This document shows positions 32,467 to 44,406 of a stretch of DNA of 64,000 nucleotides, piece after piece. A program made the position numbers and the translations under genes. Under the pieces are notes generated by a model that did no database searches, was not told where the DNA came from, and was given only the letters and a program-made list of their open reading frames with translations. Each line of letters starts with the position of its first letter. Within the stretch, counting starts at the first letter, position 1. The DNA is from Gymnopus androsaceus JB14 (lineage: Eukaryota; Basidiomycota; Agaricomycetes; Agaricales; Omphalotaceae). The stretch covers positions 62,001 to 126,000 of the forward strand of contig ML769491.1 of the NCBI GenBank assembly GCA_009733575.1. Direction: 5' to 3'.

Positions 32467-33737
32467 ATGGTAGAACCACTGCCTAACGAACTCATAGAAG
32501 ACATCCTCGACAATCTCTACTTTGATAAAGCTACACTTCTCAACTGCGCACTGGTCGGAAGAGCCTGGGTTCGCCCTTCCCAACGTGGCATATTCCGAGA
32601 AATCATTCTTGAATGGCCTGCAAAACAAGAATACTTTGCGACACTCATCGGTGCTTATGTCAAGGCCACAGCGCGCCTGGACTCGCTGTTCGCAGAAAAA
32701 CCGTATCTGGCGTCGTATGTTCGGTCGCTGGAACTCCGGAGGTTCATTTATTTCGCGACGGACACTTCCGATTTGCATACTGCTACAGTCGATGTAGTTC
32801 GACGACTCTCTAACGTGAACAATCTATCATTCGTTCACGTCCGCTGGGAATGCCTGTCTTCTTTACTGCAAGCGGCCTTGGCCGAAATATGCAAAACTCC
32901 TTCGGTAACTCGATTCTCCACTTTTGACTTTTACATCCCCAGATTTGCGGAACTGGCATCTCTTCTCAGTCATATGGGGAGCTTGAGGGTGCTGGATGCC
33001 GGCGGGGCGATTTACTATGATCCGTATCCTCTGCCAAACATTCTTTCAACGCTGGGGATTCATCCGCCTCGAAGTATACAGCTTGATGAACTGGGGCTAT
33101 CCAATGGACGCCGTTTCATAGATTGGTTCCAGCAAGACTCCTGCCCTTTTGGAATCCGCAATCTAAAATCGTTTGAGATCCCCAGCAGGGCTATGGACAC
33201 TTTACAGTACTTTGGCACCAGTATCACGGAGTTAACGTTGCATGGATATTATCCAGTAAATCCAAGGTGTGTACACTCTGAAACTCCATTTCATCTTGCA
33301 CTTCGAATTAACTATGCATAGTTTTTACTACTTTCGCAGCTTCAGAACATGTTCATCTTCGATACACCCCCAACCTTCGCAAATTATCGTTGTTAAATCT
33401 GCGTCGGAAGGATCACAGTATTTTCTGGATCAAAGCTCTCTTTGAGCCTCTCCTAAACTCGAAAGGAAATATACCTCCTCTCCAGCATTTGACTATTGGT
33501 CTATGCTTTACGGACACATGGGAATCTCATCGTTGGCTTCTATGGGTTGTGATTGATAGGCTGTTTGAGGAGCTGTCTGAGAAGCCGGAGTTCGTTTCAT
33601 TCGAAACAGTGCACTTCAAGCTAGGTACAGCCCAGGGTATTCCCGGTGGTGTTAGCAAGTTACTCCGTGACTACCTTCCGTTTTTAGAGGAGTCGGGGAA
33701 GCTGGTAGTGGAGATGGTGGAGGATGATTATATATAG
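32467..33737 (+). CDS. F-box/LRR-like family copy F, intact
   Basis: Two exons, 32467 to about 33268 and 33340-33737, about 399 aa. It starts MVEPLPNELIEDILDNLYFD, followed by LLNCALVGRAWVRPSQRGIF. Later segments are FAELASLLSHMGSLRVLDAG, FIDWFQQDSCPFGIRNLKSF, LQYFGTSITELTLHGY, and after the intron YTPNLRKLSLL, WIKALFEPLLNSKGN. The usual donor of this family (GTGTGT after CCAAG) would leave the wrong phase. The donor two bases further (GTGTAC) restores it, so splicing here may have shifted. This is one of the VEPLPNEL subgroup with copies G and L. Confidence 0.72.
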
Positions 33738-34253
33738 GGATCTGGTTTCCATACCCTAGTGTCGACACCAGAGTATACCGAGACTTTTTCTTCCTTTCTT
33801 TTTCTGCAGTATACATTCTCACTTCCACTTAGATTCTTGTTAAATTATATTCGCGGGCTCGTGCTACGTGCCTACTTCATCACCTACTATCGCGGTCTTT
33901 TTTTCTTCTTCTACTTTGACCAATATGCGGTCCTCGCTCTGTCTTAACACCTAGAGGAATGAATAGACATGGCGAGGCTGCTTGAGTCACCGATCCGAGC
34001 GAAGCAAACTCTGGCTTCTATCGACTAGAGACACAGACTATTGTCTCCTGGATCGACATGCACGATGAATAGGTCAATTGAAAAATGCAGTTCAAAGTAT
34101 ATGGTCTCTCCAGCAGATACTAATGTCGTAAAAGAATAGGTTTACTGTTTTTTGATCCATGAGTTCAGTACGGTTCGCGGATGATTCTGACATTGATAGG
34201 AGACAAACAGATCACTGTGTCTCGGCTTAGGAGCCTCATTTCATACCACCATC
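33738..34253. other. Spacer between copies F and G
   Basis: T-rich 3' flank, then a duplicated upstream block (gagttcagtacggttcgcgg at 34161). No gene is seen. Confidence 0.5.
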
Positions 34254-35510
34254 ATGGTAGAACCTCTGCCTAACGAACTTGTAGACGACATCCTCTACAA
34301 TCTCTACTTCGATAAGGCCACACTTTTCAACTGCGTATTGGTCGGAAAAGCCAGGGTTCGCCCTTCCCAGCGTGGCATATTCCGAGAAATTGTCCTCGAG
34401 ATTATAGACTCAGCGGAGCTGTATCTCAAGACCACAGGGCGTCTCGATGCATTGTTCCCTGAAAAGCCTTATCTCGCATCGTATGTTCAGTCTCTAGAAC
34501 TTCGATGGTTCGATTTCGTCGACCAGGGAGCTTGTAATATACACACTGCTACAGCCAAAGTAGTTCGACGACTCCCTAACGTGAACAAACTATCATTCTT
34601 CCGTGTCTACTGGAATAGGCTGTCTCCTTTGCTGAAGGTGGCCGTGACTGACCTGTTTAGGGTTCCTTCTCTGACTCAGGTTTCAATCACCGAGTTTTCC
34701 ATTGATGCATTCACTGAACTGGCTTCTTTGTTGTGTTATACTACTCATTTGAAGGTATTGAAATCATATGTGTTTTTGAATGATCCAAAGTTGCCAGGCT
34801 CTACTATTCTCAAGTTAGAGACAGAAGAGGCTGGCAAACGTCCAGCTCCGAAGTCTATAGAGCTCAAGGAATTAAAGCTCGAGCGCCACATTCGTGAATT
34901 CTGCGCTTGGTTTCAATGGGACTTGTGCCCATTCGAAGTGTGGAACCTAAAAGTCCTACACTTTGGCGTATGCTTTTCTGTCTTGCCGGAAAAGATAGGT
35001 CTAGTGCAGTATGTTGGCAAAAATCTCGAAGAGTTGCATCTGACAAGGTGGCTACCTGATGGTGTGTTGTGTTTATTCCTTTTCTATCGCTTATGCTTAA
35101 CTTCGGCTCTCATAGATTTGAACGGCTTGCATGAATACACACCTAATCTACGCATCTTACATCTAGACAATCTCCACCAGTCGGTTTCATGGACACCTGT
35201 ACCCATGATCCACGCTCTCTTCCGGCCTTTCCTGAACCAGAAAGGAAAACGCCTTTCGCTACAGCGTTTGATCATAACTATGGTCCTCATGGATCCACCA
35301 CTATCTGCTAACTCATTGAAGACTTGGGAGCAATGGACTGCGATTGATGCGCTGCTTCAAAAACCAGAGTTTGCTTCAATCGAAATGGTGGATTTCAGGC
35401 TGAGTGCAATTCCGAGATCTCCAGAGGTTCCCGATGGCGTTAGGCATTTACTCAGAGGAAAGCTTCCGTATTTGGAGACATCGAGGAAGATGATAGTGCA
35501 TAGTGAATAA
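34254..35510 (+). CDS. F-box/LRR-like family copy G, intact
   Basis: The open frame runs through because its 54-base intron (35062-35115, donor GTGTGT, acceptor CATAG) is in frame without stops. Spliced length is 400 aa. F-box: VEPLPNELVDDILYNLYFDK and SQRGIFREIVLE. LRR-like segments follow, then FCAWFQWDLCPFEVWNLKVL, GLVQYVGKNLEELHL and a C-terminus with ALFRPFLNQKGK and LLQKPEFASIEMVDFRL. It shares its upstream sequence with copy F. Retention of the intron would still give an open protein. Confidence 0.75.
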   Translation: MVEPLPNELVDDILYNLYFDKATLFNCVLVGKARVRPSQRGIFREIVLEIIDSAELYLKTTGRLDALFPEKPYLASYVQSLELRWFDFVDQGACNIHTATAKVVRRLPNVNKLSFFRVYWNRLSPLLKVAVTDLFRVPSLTQVSITEFSIDAFTELASLLCYTTHLKVLKSYVFLNDPKLPGSTILKLETEEAGKRPAPKSIELKELKLERHIREFCAWFQWDLCPFEVWNLKVLHFGVCFSVLPEKIGLVQYVGKNLEELHLTRWLPDGVLCLFLFYRLCLTSALIDLNGLHEYTPNLRILHLDNLHQSVSWTPVPMIHALFRPFLNQKGKRLSLQRLIITMVLMDPPLSANSLKTWEQWTAIDALLQKPEFASIEMVDFRLSAIPRSPEVPDGVRHLLRGKLPYLETSRKMIVHSE

Positions 35511-35785
35511 ATAGATTGGGCCGGGCTCTAGTCTAACAGGAATATCTTGCGGAACTCACTCTCTTGTCTGTACGAAGAAAAATGCATTTCAAGATGGATA
35601 TCTATTATCACCAATACTGTAGCGACCATTTCCCATTCCTGTGGAAATTGCAGACCGTCTAATTCCAAGCCGGAGATCGCAGAACATAGTCAGATTATAC
35701 CAACGTTCAATCAGCACAATAATATAAACGCGAATGATGCTGGATGGGCGTCAAATTAAAATTGTTCCTTCCTCCTACCATCACG
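35511..35785. promoter_or_regulatory. Leader shared by the ERRVPNEL subgroup (before copy H)
   Basis: Ends in gggcgtcaaattaaaattgt then tccttcctcctaccatcacg directly before the ATG. Very similar leaders precede copies A, C, J and K, with a shorter match before I. It may be a promoter and transcription-start element, or simply 5' untranslated sequence carried along by duplication. Confidence 0.6.
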
Positions 35786-37054
35786 ATGATGGAGAAACGT
35801 GTACCCAACGAACTTGTAGACTGCATCCTCGAGAATCTCTACTTTGACAGAGATACTCTTATCAACTGCGCTCTAGTGGGAAAAGCCTGGGTTCGCTCCT
35901 CGCAGCTTGGCATCTTCCGAGAAATCGTTCTCAAATTGCCCAGAGTGACGAACTTTGCAGTGTCCCCGGCCACGGATGGATATCTGGAGGCCGATAGGCG
36001 TTTGGATGCATTATTCTCGGAAAAACCTCATTTGGCATCGTATGTTCGGTCCCTGAAACTTACGTCGTTTCTTGTTGACTATGATACTGAGCCTGCCATG
36101 CCTGCCGAAGCGTGTACTGCTACAGCCAGCTTGGTTCAACGACTCTCGGAGGTTAACAAGCTAGCATTTTGTTTCCTTGAATGGGAAATTCTGCCTCCTT
36201 TACTGAAGGTAGCCTTGACTGAATTATGCAAGGCTTCTTCATTAACTCAGTTCACTACCATTAACTTTGAAATTCCTACATTTACGGAACTGGCATCTCT
36301 TCTCAATGATATGAGGAGCCTGAAGGTACTGGTGCTACATGTCAGTATGTATTCCGATCACTGGGATGCGCTCAATTCACTCCCCGAGTCAGTGACGAAA
36401 CCTCGGCGCATACAGCTTACGGACTTACGGCTCATTAGCTACGTTCATCGCTTCATGACTTGGTTCCAACAAGACTGGTGTCCCTTTGATGTTCGCCGTC
36501 TAAATTCGTTGGAGATTGGCAGAGAGGTAGATATGGCGGCTTTGCAGTACTGTGGCACCAATCTTCGAGAGTTGAAGTTGCAGCGGTTACTACCTTCATA
36601 TTATGGTATGCTTCAAACTAAGAACTATTAAATGTTGTCACTCACCCTCGTAGACTCGAATACCAATCTTGCTCACCTTGGATGCACCCCAAACTTACGC
36701 AGCTTATCCTTGATGACTGCTTATGAACCAAGCTTGGACAAGCTCGCCACGGTTACCTGGATCCAATCCCTTTTCAAGCCTCTCCTAAATTCTCATGGTC
36801 ATCTGTTTCCTCTGCAACATTTGACTATCAGTCTAGGCACCAAGAGTTCCAACCTATTGCAGCCTCATCAATGGGAACCATGGGCGGAAATTGATGCGCT
36901 GCTTCAGAAACCAGAGTTTGCTTTACTCGAAACGGTGGATTTCAAGCTAAGATCGGTGACTCGTGAGACTCCCGATGACGCTAGACAGTTACTCAGAGGG
37001 AATCTTCCATTTTTGGAGGGATCGGGGAAGCTGGTAGTGCAGATTGAACGATGA
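35786..37054 (+). CDS. F-box/LRR-like family copy H, intact
   Basis: Exons 35786-36605 and 36654-37054 (48-base intron, donor GTATGC, acceptor CGTAG) join in phase to 406 aa. The start is MMEKRVPNELVDCILENLYF directly after the conserved leader. F-box region to residue 50, then LRR-like segments (LPPLLKVALTELCKASSLTQ, ELASLLNDMRSLKVLVL), MTWFQQDWCPFDVRRLNSLE and LQYCGTNLRELKLQ. After the intron: LGCTPNLRSLSL, WIQSLFKPLLNSHGH, LLQKPEFALLETVDFKL. All family landmarks are present. Targets are unknown. Confidence 0.76.
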
Positions 37055-37179
37055 GGTTTGGTCGGGCTCTAGTTTTACGGCGCGACTGACAGCGACTCTC
37101 TTGTTACTCTGTGTTTGTATATGTATATAAAGAAAAGATGTATTAACGACAGTGCGAGTGACTGTGTGATGTGCTGAAT

Positions 37180-37720
37180 CAACTTCCTCCTGCCATCATA
37201 ATGCTGGAGGTACCCAACGAACTCGCAGCTGTGTCCTCGGGAATCTCTACTTTGACAGAGATACTCTTCTCAACTGCACTGTAGTTGAGAGAGCTTGGGT
37301 TCGCTCCTCCCAATGTGGCATATTCCGAGAAACTCTCCTCGAGATTCATTGGACATTCTCCGAAAAGCCTCATCTTACATTGTATGTTCGATCTCCAGAA
37401 CTTTGATCTTTCAATTCCATGGACCAGAAAGGTGACAAAATACACATTCCGATTCCGTAACGTGAACAAAGTATTATTCTTTCACGTCTATTGGACTTAG
37501 TAGTAGGCTGTCTCTACTGAATATGGTCGTGAATATCCTGTTCAAGTCTCCTTCTCTGACTGAGGTCTCGTTCAAATGATTTATCCGTGCATTCACGATC
37601 GCGAGATTGATCCATTCATAACTTGGTTTCAACAGGACGGGTGTCCTTTCCATGTCAATACATTGATCTACTTGCTCAATACGACTCACTGCAGCCTCAT
37701 CATTGGGATTCCTCATGCTC
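37180..37720 (+). pseudogene. F-box family copy I, degraded
   Basis: The N-terminal leader is partly kept (cttcctcctgccatcat) and is followed by EVPNELAA, then frame-shifted LRELGFAPPNVAYSEKL. The centre is largely missing, and the piece FITWFQQDGCPFHVNTL remains near 37620. No intact frame exists. Confidence 0.75.
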
Positions 37721-39621
37721 TGCAATCGATACAAGAGTATCTTACGGGACTCGTTGTGTCTTTTTCTTCTCTTTCAACGCACATAACTCGTATGATGAAA
37801 AATGCTTGATATTCCTGCGAGGATTCTTTCGTTTACATAACGCGCCCATATAACCAAATTTCCCGAGCCAGTTACATAACGATTAGCGTTCAAACTCGCG
37901 AAATCGGTGCACAATTCGATTTGGTTCAGCTAGTCAGCTTTTAAAGGTACGACCACGACTTAGATTCTACCGTCTTTCGTGGCTGATATAGGTCATTTCT
38001 AGTTACAATGATTGTAACTCGTTGAATTCACGAAGTTCCCGAGCTCGATAGTGTAGACTCAATGGCGCAGCCGTCCCTAACGACTGGGTCAGAATGATGC
38101 GTTACACATGTATCTTAAATATTTGGTCGGGCATTCCTCCTCCCATGAACCTTCGGATTATCGGCGTCCCCGAGAACGCAAAGCTAGATGCTGGTATTCC
38201 TCTTCGACTCTTTCGGTCTGCGCTGCCTTCCATCGCATGTCACACCGTATCCCTCGATCCTCCTTTCTTCGCGCCAACCCTACCATTTTACACGCCTCGA
38301 AGCTTAAAGGGAGGTGGGTGGATACAAGAGTTGGTTCTCTGGAGCGAATCAGTGAATACAGCAGCGGGATTGGGATGTTTTCTTGGTCCTCGCAATTGGC
38401 TGCTCTCTCATCGATGCTTCCACTCAACTAGGACGGCTTAATTCCCCACAGAACATTCAACTATGAATCCACCAGTCAATGAATCGACATCCTCTAGAAT
38501 CTGGATATGTTGGAGACTCAGTCAAGACTCAGTCTTACATAGGCGCACAAGATACGCAGACAGTGGTACGCATTACGCGGTACTCGGTCTTAGTGACTTT
38601 GGGTATTGGGCGTTTTCCAACCGTTTTGACAGGGATACGGATAATGATGGGGGATGGAGATAACTTGGGATTCCAAGGGTGCCCAAGACGCCAATGAGGC
38701 CTCCTCCAATGAGCGCAGGAGGCATTGAGTCCAGTTCTGGGCTGCTCCTCCCGTAACGCACCTACCATTCCTCGTCATAACGCGTAATCGCTGGTCCTTT
38801 CGAGATGTACGGAGGCTCCGACGGCACTACTCACATCTTTGATGCCATATCCCGAGGAATCCGGAATGGGGGCGGCGTGGGCATTGGTGGAGGTGGTCGC
38901 AGCTCTTTTAGCGCACCGGTTCTTGTCTTCTGCGCTTAGCAAGAGGGGGACATGAGCCGCAGATATGGCTTACAGCAGACCCCCTTCGAATAATCCGTAG
39001 CATCCATACCTCCAAATCCTCAGTATTTGTACGATGATGGTATTATCGCGATACGACGTGTGGTATTCATCGCCGATTCGACGTGAAGGTCAACGAGTCC
39101 GGAGGATTGCTGATCCTCCTTCGGAGTCGCTCATGTCTTCAGCCTAGGACCAAGGGAAAAGGAAAGGCGTTCGACTCTATGTATGAAGCCTTAGGACTTG
39201 GTTTTGGGTGTGAGAAAGACGGTGGACACCACTCGGAGGACTTTCATTTTTTGCTGGTGCTGTCTTGGAAACATTGACTGCTTCTTTCAATCTGATGTTC
39301 GTTCTCGAACTCACTATTGCTGATTTGATTATACTTAAACATCGACTATTCTTTGGCATACTACAGTTATAGGTATAGGTATTCCTCCTCTTCTGTATGC
39401 GCATACTATATGATGTAGTAAAGCAAATAACTTTGAAAACATTTGAGTACATAGATGAAAGCTGGAACCAGGAAAACGAAGATTAGGATGTATCAACACG
39501 CCATTTTTTGGGCAATTGTTACAATTGTTACGATACGCATATTTTAAGGTCAAGACCGAACGCGTTCGGTTAACTTCTCGAAACCCGTGGGCATCAAAAT
39601 CGTTCCTTCCCCCTTACCATC
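37721..39621. other. Long stretch with only unassigned open frames
   Basis: Short frames on both strands (for example 38094-38441, 38463-38663, 38479-38697) have some codon-like composition, including a Gly/Ser-rich piece near 38810-38930, but no family, consistent splice chain or conserved motif could be recognised. It may be the remains of a decayed gene. The last 40 bases are the leader of copy J. Confidence 0.4.
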
Positions 39622-40896
39622 ATGATGATGGAGAGACGTGTACCCAACGAACTTGTAGACTGCATCCTCGACAACCTCTACCTTGACACAGCTACTCTTC
39701 TCAACTGCGTGCTAGTTGGGAAAGCCTGGGTTCGCTCCTCGCAGCGTGGCATTTTCCGAGAAATTATTCTCAATTTGCCCTTCAGGGACCAGGATGCATA
39801 TCTGGAGGCCATTAGGCGTTTGGATGCATTATTCTCCGAAAAACCTTATCTGGCATCGTATGTTCGGTCTCTGGAACTTCGGTGGTTTGCACAATTCGAC
39901 CGTTATGACTGGCTTCAACTGGTATATAATGCTACAGCCAGCCTGGTTCAACGACTCTCTAACGTGAAGAAGCTAAAATTCCATCGCGTCGAATGGAAAC
40001 CACTGTCTCCTTTACTGAAGGCAGCCTTGAATAAAATATGCGAGGCTTCAGTAACTCAGTTCTGCGCTATGGTGTTTTATGTTCCCACATTTGTAGAATT
40101 CGCATCTCTTCTCACTCGTATGAGAAATTTGAAGGTACTGGATGTCGACCTGCGTTGCAATGACCAGATTGTGCCAAATTCTCTCTCAGAGTTGGAGATC
40201 GAGGAGGCTAGTCTTCCTCCTCGAAGTATACAACTTGATGGATTGCAGATATACTACACCGTACCTTGTTTCATGAATTGGTTCCAACAAGACTCCTGCC
40301 CATATTGAAGTTCGCAGTCTAAATTCATTGAAGATTCACTAGCAACGTAGATATGGCGACTTTGCAGTACTTTGGCACCAATCTCAGAGAGTTGACGTTG
40401 TATGGATGTCCGGCGGGAAATCAAGGTATGCATGCTCTGAAACTCCAATTCATCTCACACTTTGAATTAACTACGCCTTTCTTTTGCTTTCGCAGCTTTG
40501 AATGTCGCTCATCTTCCCAACCTACGCTGCTTATCCTTGTTACACGTGTATCAGACAGAAACGCATAGCCCTGTTCCTTGGATCCAAGCCCTCTTCGAGC
40601 CACTCCTAAATCTGGATGGAAATCTATGTCCTCTACAACGTTTGGCCATTGGTCTAGTCATTGGACATCCTCAGTCTAACTCATTGCAGCCTCATCAGTG
40701 GTACCCATGGGCTGCAGTTGATATGCTGCTTGGGAAACCAGAGTTTGCTTCTCTCAAAACAGTGGAGCTCAAGCTAGCCCGGGGAATCCTAGAAGAAGTT
40801 CCCGGTATTAGCAAGGTACTCAGTGAGAGGCTTCCATTGTTGGAGGGATTAGGGAAGCTGGTAGTGCAGATAGCGGATGTGGATGTGGATGATTAG
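39622..40896 (+). pseudogene. F-box/LRR-like family copy J, frame-broken
   Basis: It begins intact (MMMERRVPNELVDCILDNLY, LLNCVLVGKAWVRSSQRGIF) with the conserved leader. The frame ends at 40308 in DSCPY, where intact copies read CPFDVR. A further stop (TAG) follows after LNSLKIH, and the frame changes again before MATLQYFGTNLRELTLYG. The intron (donor GTATGC near 40424) and last exon (NVAHLPNLRCLSLL, WIQALFEPLLNLDGN, KPEFASLKTVELKL) are otherwise in order and the stop at 40896 is normal. At least two lesions within about 60 bases suggest a recent pseudogene. Confidence 0.72.
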
Positions 40897-41372
40897 ACTG
40901 AGTCGCTCTCTATCATGGTCAGGCTGGAGTTTTTTGTTTTGTTTTCGAAAATCGTGTTAACGACTCGCTTTTTCTTCTCTTTCAACATACGCCACCTCAC
41001 ACTCGTACAAAGCAAATGCTGATATTGCGTTCTCGTAGATCTTTAGTCGGTGTTATTACATATAGTTACTTATATACGAGGAATTTCATTGCAAGCAGAG
41101 AAGAAGCTAAACAGAGATTGATTGAACGTGTCGCGACGCGTTCCTCCGAGCTCTCCGAACAGAGTAAAGTGCATAAAGCAAATCATGGATCAGTCGTTAC
41201 AAAGGTAGTTATTTCACCCTATGACCAAGTAGATTTGCAAGCTTGGGAGCAGTTTCGGTTTGATGTATAAGTATAATCGAGTAGCGTTGAAGGAAATAAG
41301 TAGTTCAATCGGCGTCAAAACTAAATCCTCATCGTGGCGGGCGTCAAATTGTTCTTTCCTCCTACCATTGCG
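40897..41372. other. Spacer between copies J and K
   Basis: 3' flank of J, then an AT-rich spacer. From 41338 the shared leader (gggcgtcaaattgttctttc, then ctcctaccattgcg) precedes copy K. Confidence 0.5.
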
Positions 41373-42652
41373 ATGACGGAGAGACGAGTACCCAACGAAC
41401 TCATAGACTGCGTTCTCGAAAACCTCTACTCTGATAGAGCAACTCTTTTGAACTGTGCGCTCGTTGGAAGAGCCTGGGTTCGTGCTTCTCAACGTGGTAT
41501 TTTCCGAAAAATCGTTCTCGAATTGCCCGAGTCCACCGCATATGATGAAGTCTGGGCGATGCGGGTAGCCACTTATCAGGAGACCACAGCGCATCTTGGT
41601 TGCTTGTTCGCTGCAAAGCCCTATCTAGCTTCCTCAGTCCAGTCCCTGGAACTTTGGCGGTTTGGTGAATCCAGTGGCCAGCCTGAAGTATGGTATACCG
41701 CTGCAGCCAGTGTCCTTCAACGGCTTTCCAACGTGAACAATCTATCGTTCTGTGAAATTCGTTGGAACGCCCTCCCACCTTTTCTCAGATCGGCATTGAC
41801 TGAACTGTTCACGAAATCACTAATTCGGGTCTCTTTTCTCGGCCCGTTTCGTATCGAGACATTCGCTGAACTAGCGTCTCTGTTGAGCCGTGCCGCTCAC
41901 CTGAAGATACTGGATGCTGCTGTTTTTTCCTGGGAATGGGACGTTCGGGATATTCCAACTTATTCTGACTCGGAATCCAATCTGGAGGGGACTAATCACC
42001 CATTGCCCCGGTCTATACCACTCGAGCAATTAAAACTCCATCTCGACATTGATCCATTCATGACTTGGTTTCAACAGGACGGGTGTCCCTTCCAAGTTGA
42101 TACTTTACAGCTGTTGAGCGTGAACCTTGTTTTTCTGCTATCGCCAATATTTACCGACCTGTTGCGAGTTGCTGGGAGGAATCTCAGAGTATTAGAGTTG
42201 ACGGATATGAAAGTTTCCGGTCCGTTTGCATCTCTGTCGCTTCGTTCTAAATTTGATTCCCTTTTCTAGACTTGGACAACTATCTTCAATACACACCGAA
42301 CTTGTGTATCCTACATCTGGGCAATCGCTGGAGAATGAATCCATTCAAACTCATTTCTATAATGCAGGCTCTTTTCCAACCTCTTCTGAACCAAGAAGGA
42401 AAACGTTTTTCTCTACAACGTTTGAGCATCGATCTAGGCATTGAGAGCAACCCTATTCAGTGGGATTCATGGTCTGCGATTGATACGCTGCTGCAGAAAT
42501 CGGAATTCGCGTCAATCGAAACGGTGGACATCAAGATATTCAGGGAAAGAATCATTGACCCAGTTCCAAGTTATGTTGTCGGGTTACTCACTGAGAAACT
42601 GCGGTTTTTAGAGGCGTCGGGGAAACTGGTAGTGCGGATAATGGACAATTAG
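41373..42652 (+). CDS. F-box/LRR-like family copy K, intact
   Basis: Exons 41373-42219 and 42270-42652 (50-base intron, donor GTCCGT, acceptor TTTCTAG) join in phase to 409 aa. The start MTERRVPNELIDCVLENLYS follows the conserved leader. An in-frame ATG at 41334 lies within that leader. F-box to about residue 50 (LLNCALVGRAWVRASQRGIF), then LPPFLRSALTELFTKS, ELASLLSRAAHLKILDA, FMTWFQQDGCPFQVDTLQLL. After the intron: YLQYTPNLCILHLG, ALFQPLLNQEGKRFSLQRL, LLQKSEFASIETVDIK. It is somewhat more diverged than C, F and H. Confidence 0.75.
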
Positions 42653-44406
42653 CAGATTGGGATATCCTTGCTCTCTGTCTCTTCATTTTTTGCTTTTGCA
42701 CACATAACCTTTACGAAAAAAAATGCAGATATCGGAGCGGCAGGAGTTCGGTGGATACGATTGGAAGGAACTAAGTAATTGAAAGAATGTACACTACATA
42801 CTTACTGTCCATTGCCTTCTTGAGTTTGGATCTCGGCAGGTACGGGAAAATGCTCAGTTTCGTCTTTGCTGAAATACTCCAGCGGCAAATAATCACCTCA
42901 GTGAAATGCAGCTCGAAGGAGCGTAAGCATGCGTAGGATCCACCTTACTTCTACAAAGTAGCGGAGACCTTAAACAGAAGAAGAGCCAGAAACGATGAGA
43001 AAACAGTCATTCCTGGTCCGTGACTGATGCTAGGAGCAAAGAATCAGATACTCATCGTAGTAAGCCCTGCGTTCCGATAGCTTGCCAGTTACGATACGCT
43101 CCGTCCGACACTCTTTTTCCAAGTTTTCGGATAAGATGGCAGGTCGGTCATCTGCTAGATCGCTGGAGAGGTATGCGCTTGAAGGCCCGTGGTTGCGGTC
43201 GAAGGAAGAATGATTCGGCGACGAATGGAGACGATAGCCGAGAGCGAGAGGTCTACTGATCGTCTGGCGAAGGTGAATGAATCTAAGTCTTGCGAGGTTT
43301 GGCTTACTGAGTCCATTGCATTCGAAGAAGTTCTTGTTCTAGGATGGTCCCTAAATTCATAGATTAAAAGGCAAGCAATGAAAAAATCTACTTTGTATGG
43401 TTATGTGCATCAAGACGACTAGCAGCAGGACTAGATAATGTTCGTCAGTTCACAGTAAAGACAGACAGTGATCCTTAGAAACGCACCTTGATTCCGGGGC
43501 CATCATAAGCTGGGATCGTTTTGGCGTTGTTCCCTCCGAGTTGGGGTCCAGAGGATCGCGTGAGACCAAGGAGGATTGGGAAGAAGGTGTTGTTTTCATA
43601 AAAGAGTGAGAACTGATCAAGGTGATTGAGCGTATGGTGACGCATTAACGTCCAGCGTGTTGCCATAGCTAGGAAAACGAAGCTTGAATGTCGAGACTCG
43701 AAGACTACAATCCTTCAATTTAGATTTGTTGACCTATCTGGATCCAGAGTATCACAATGTCACACTTCAGTTGGGAGTCCATAAGCTTCAATGAATGGAT
43801 TCAGAGAGATTCATCTATTATAGGAATGGTTCATTCAACTTCATAGGATGTATTTGGATCATAGGAATCGGATGAATGCACCATACTGGATTGAAGCTGA
43901 TCAGAAGAGTATTGAGGTTGGGTAAGAACGTAGAAATGAACGCGCGCGGATAAACGCCCATGAGTTTTTGTTCCACGTCCCACCATGACTACTTACTATA
44001 AGCAAGCAGACTGTAAAAGGTACCAGCTATGTCCTTTCAACTGTTCCCAAAGTGCTAAAACCTTTACAGATGGTGGAGATATTCTAGTCTTGAGGTCCTG
44101 AATTCGATATATAGTCAACTTCCGACTGTTTTTTCCTGTGCCCTGCAATAGAAATGGCCATTTCTTTTCTCCTGAACCGCTCTTGCGAGGGCTCCTTCGT
44201 TTAATTCGCCCATATATCCAACTTTGCCCGGGCCCGTTACATTTATGAACGATTCAACCAGATTAGAGGGCATGACAAATTCTGGCGCTTCACTTCCGGG
44301 CGAGAGGTACATAGGGGCCAAGTAAACTCTCGAGTCGCTGTCATAGATCTACACAAAAGTAAGTCCCGTTTCTCTTCGCTGCCTTACCGTATTCAATTTC
44401 TCGTCC
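42653..44406. other. Mostly gene-free; possible decayed minus-strand gene
   Basis: Two minus-strand pieces look coding: 43671-43487 (ATRWTLMRHHTLNHLDQFSL, TRSSGPQLGGNNAKTIPAYD, ending at a donor-like GTGCGT) and 42893-42802 (DYLPLEYFSKDETEHFPVPA, then a stop). I could not connect them by splicing and do not recognise the protein. The rest, including 43700-44240, shows nothing. Near 44249-44358 there may be small first exons of the peptidase gene that follows. Confidence 0.35.
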
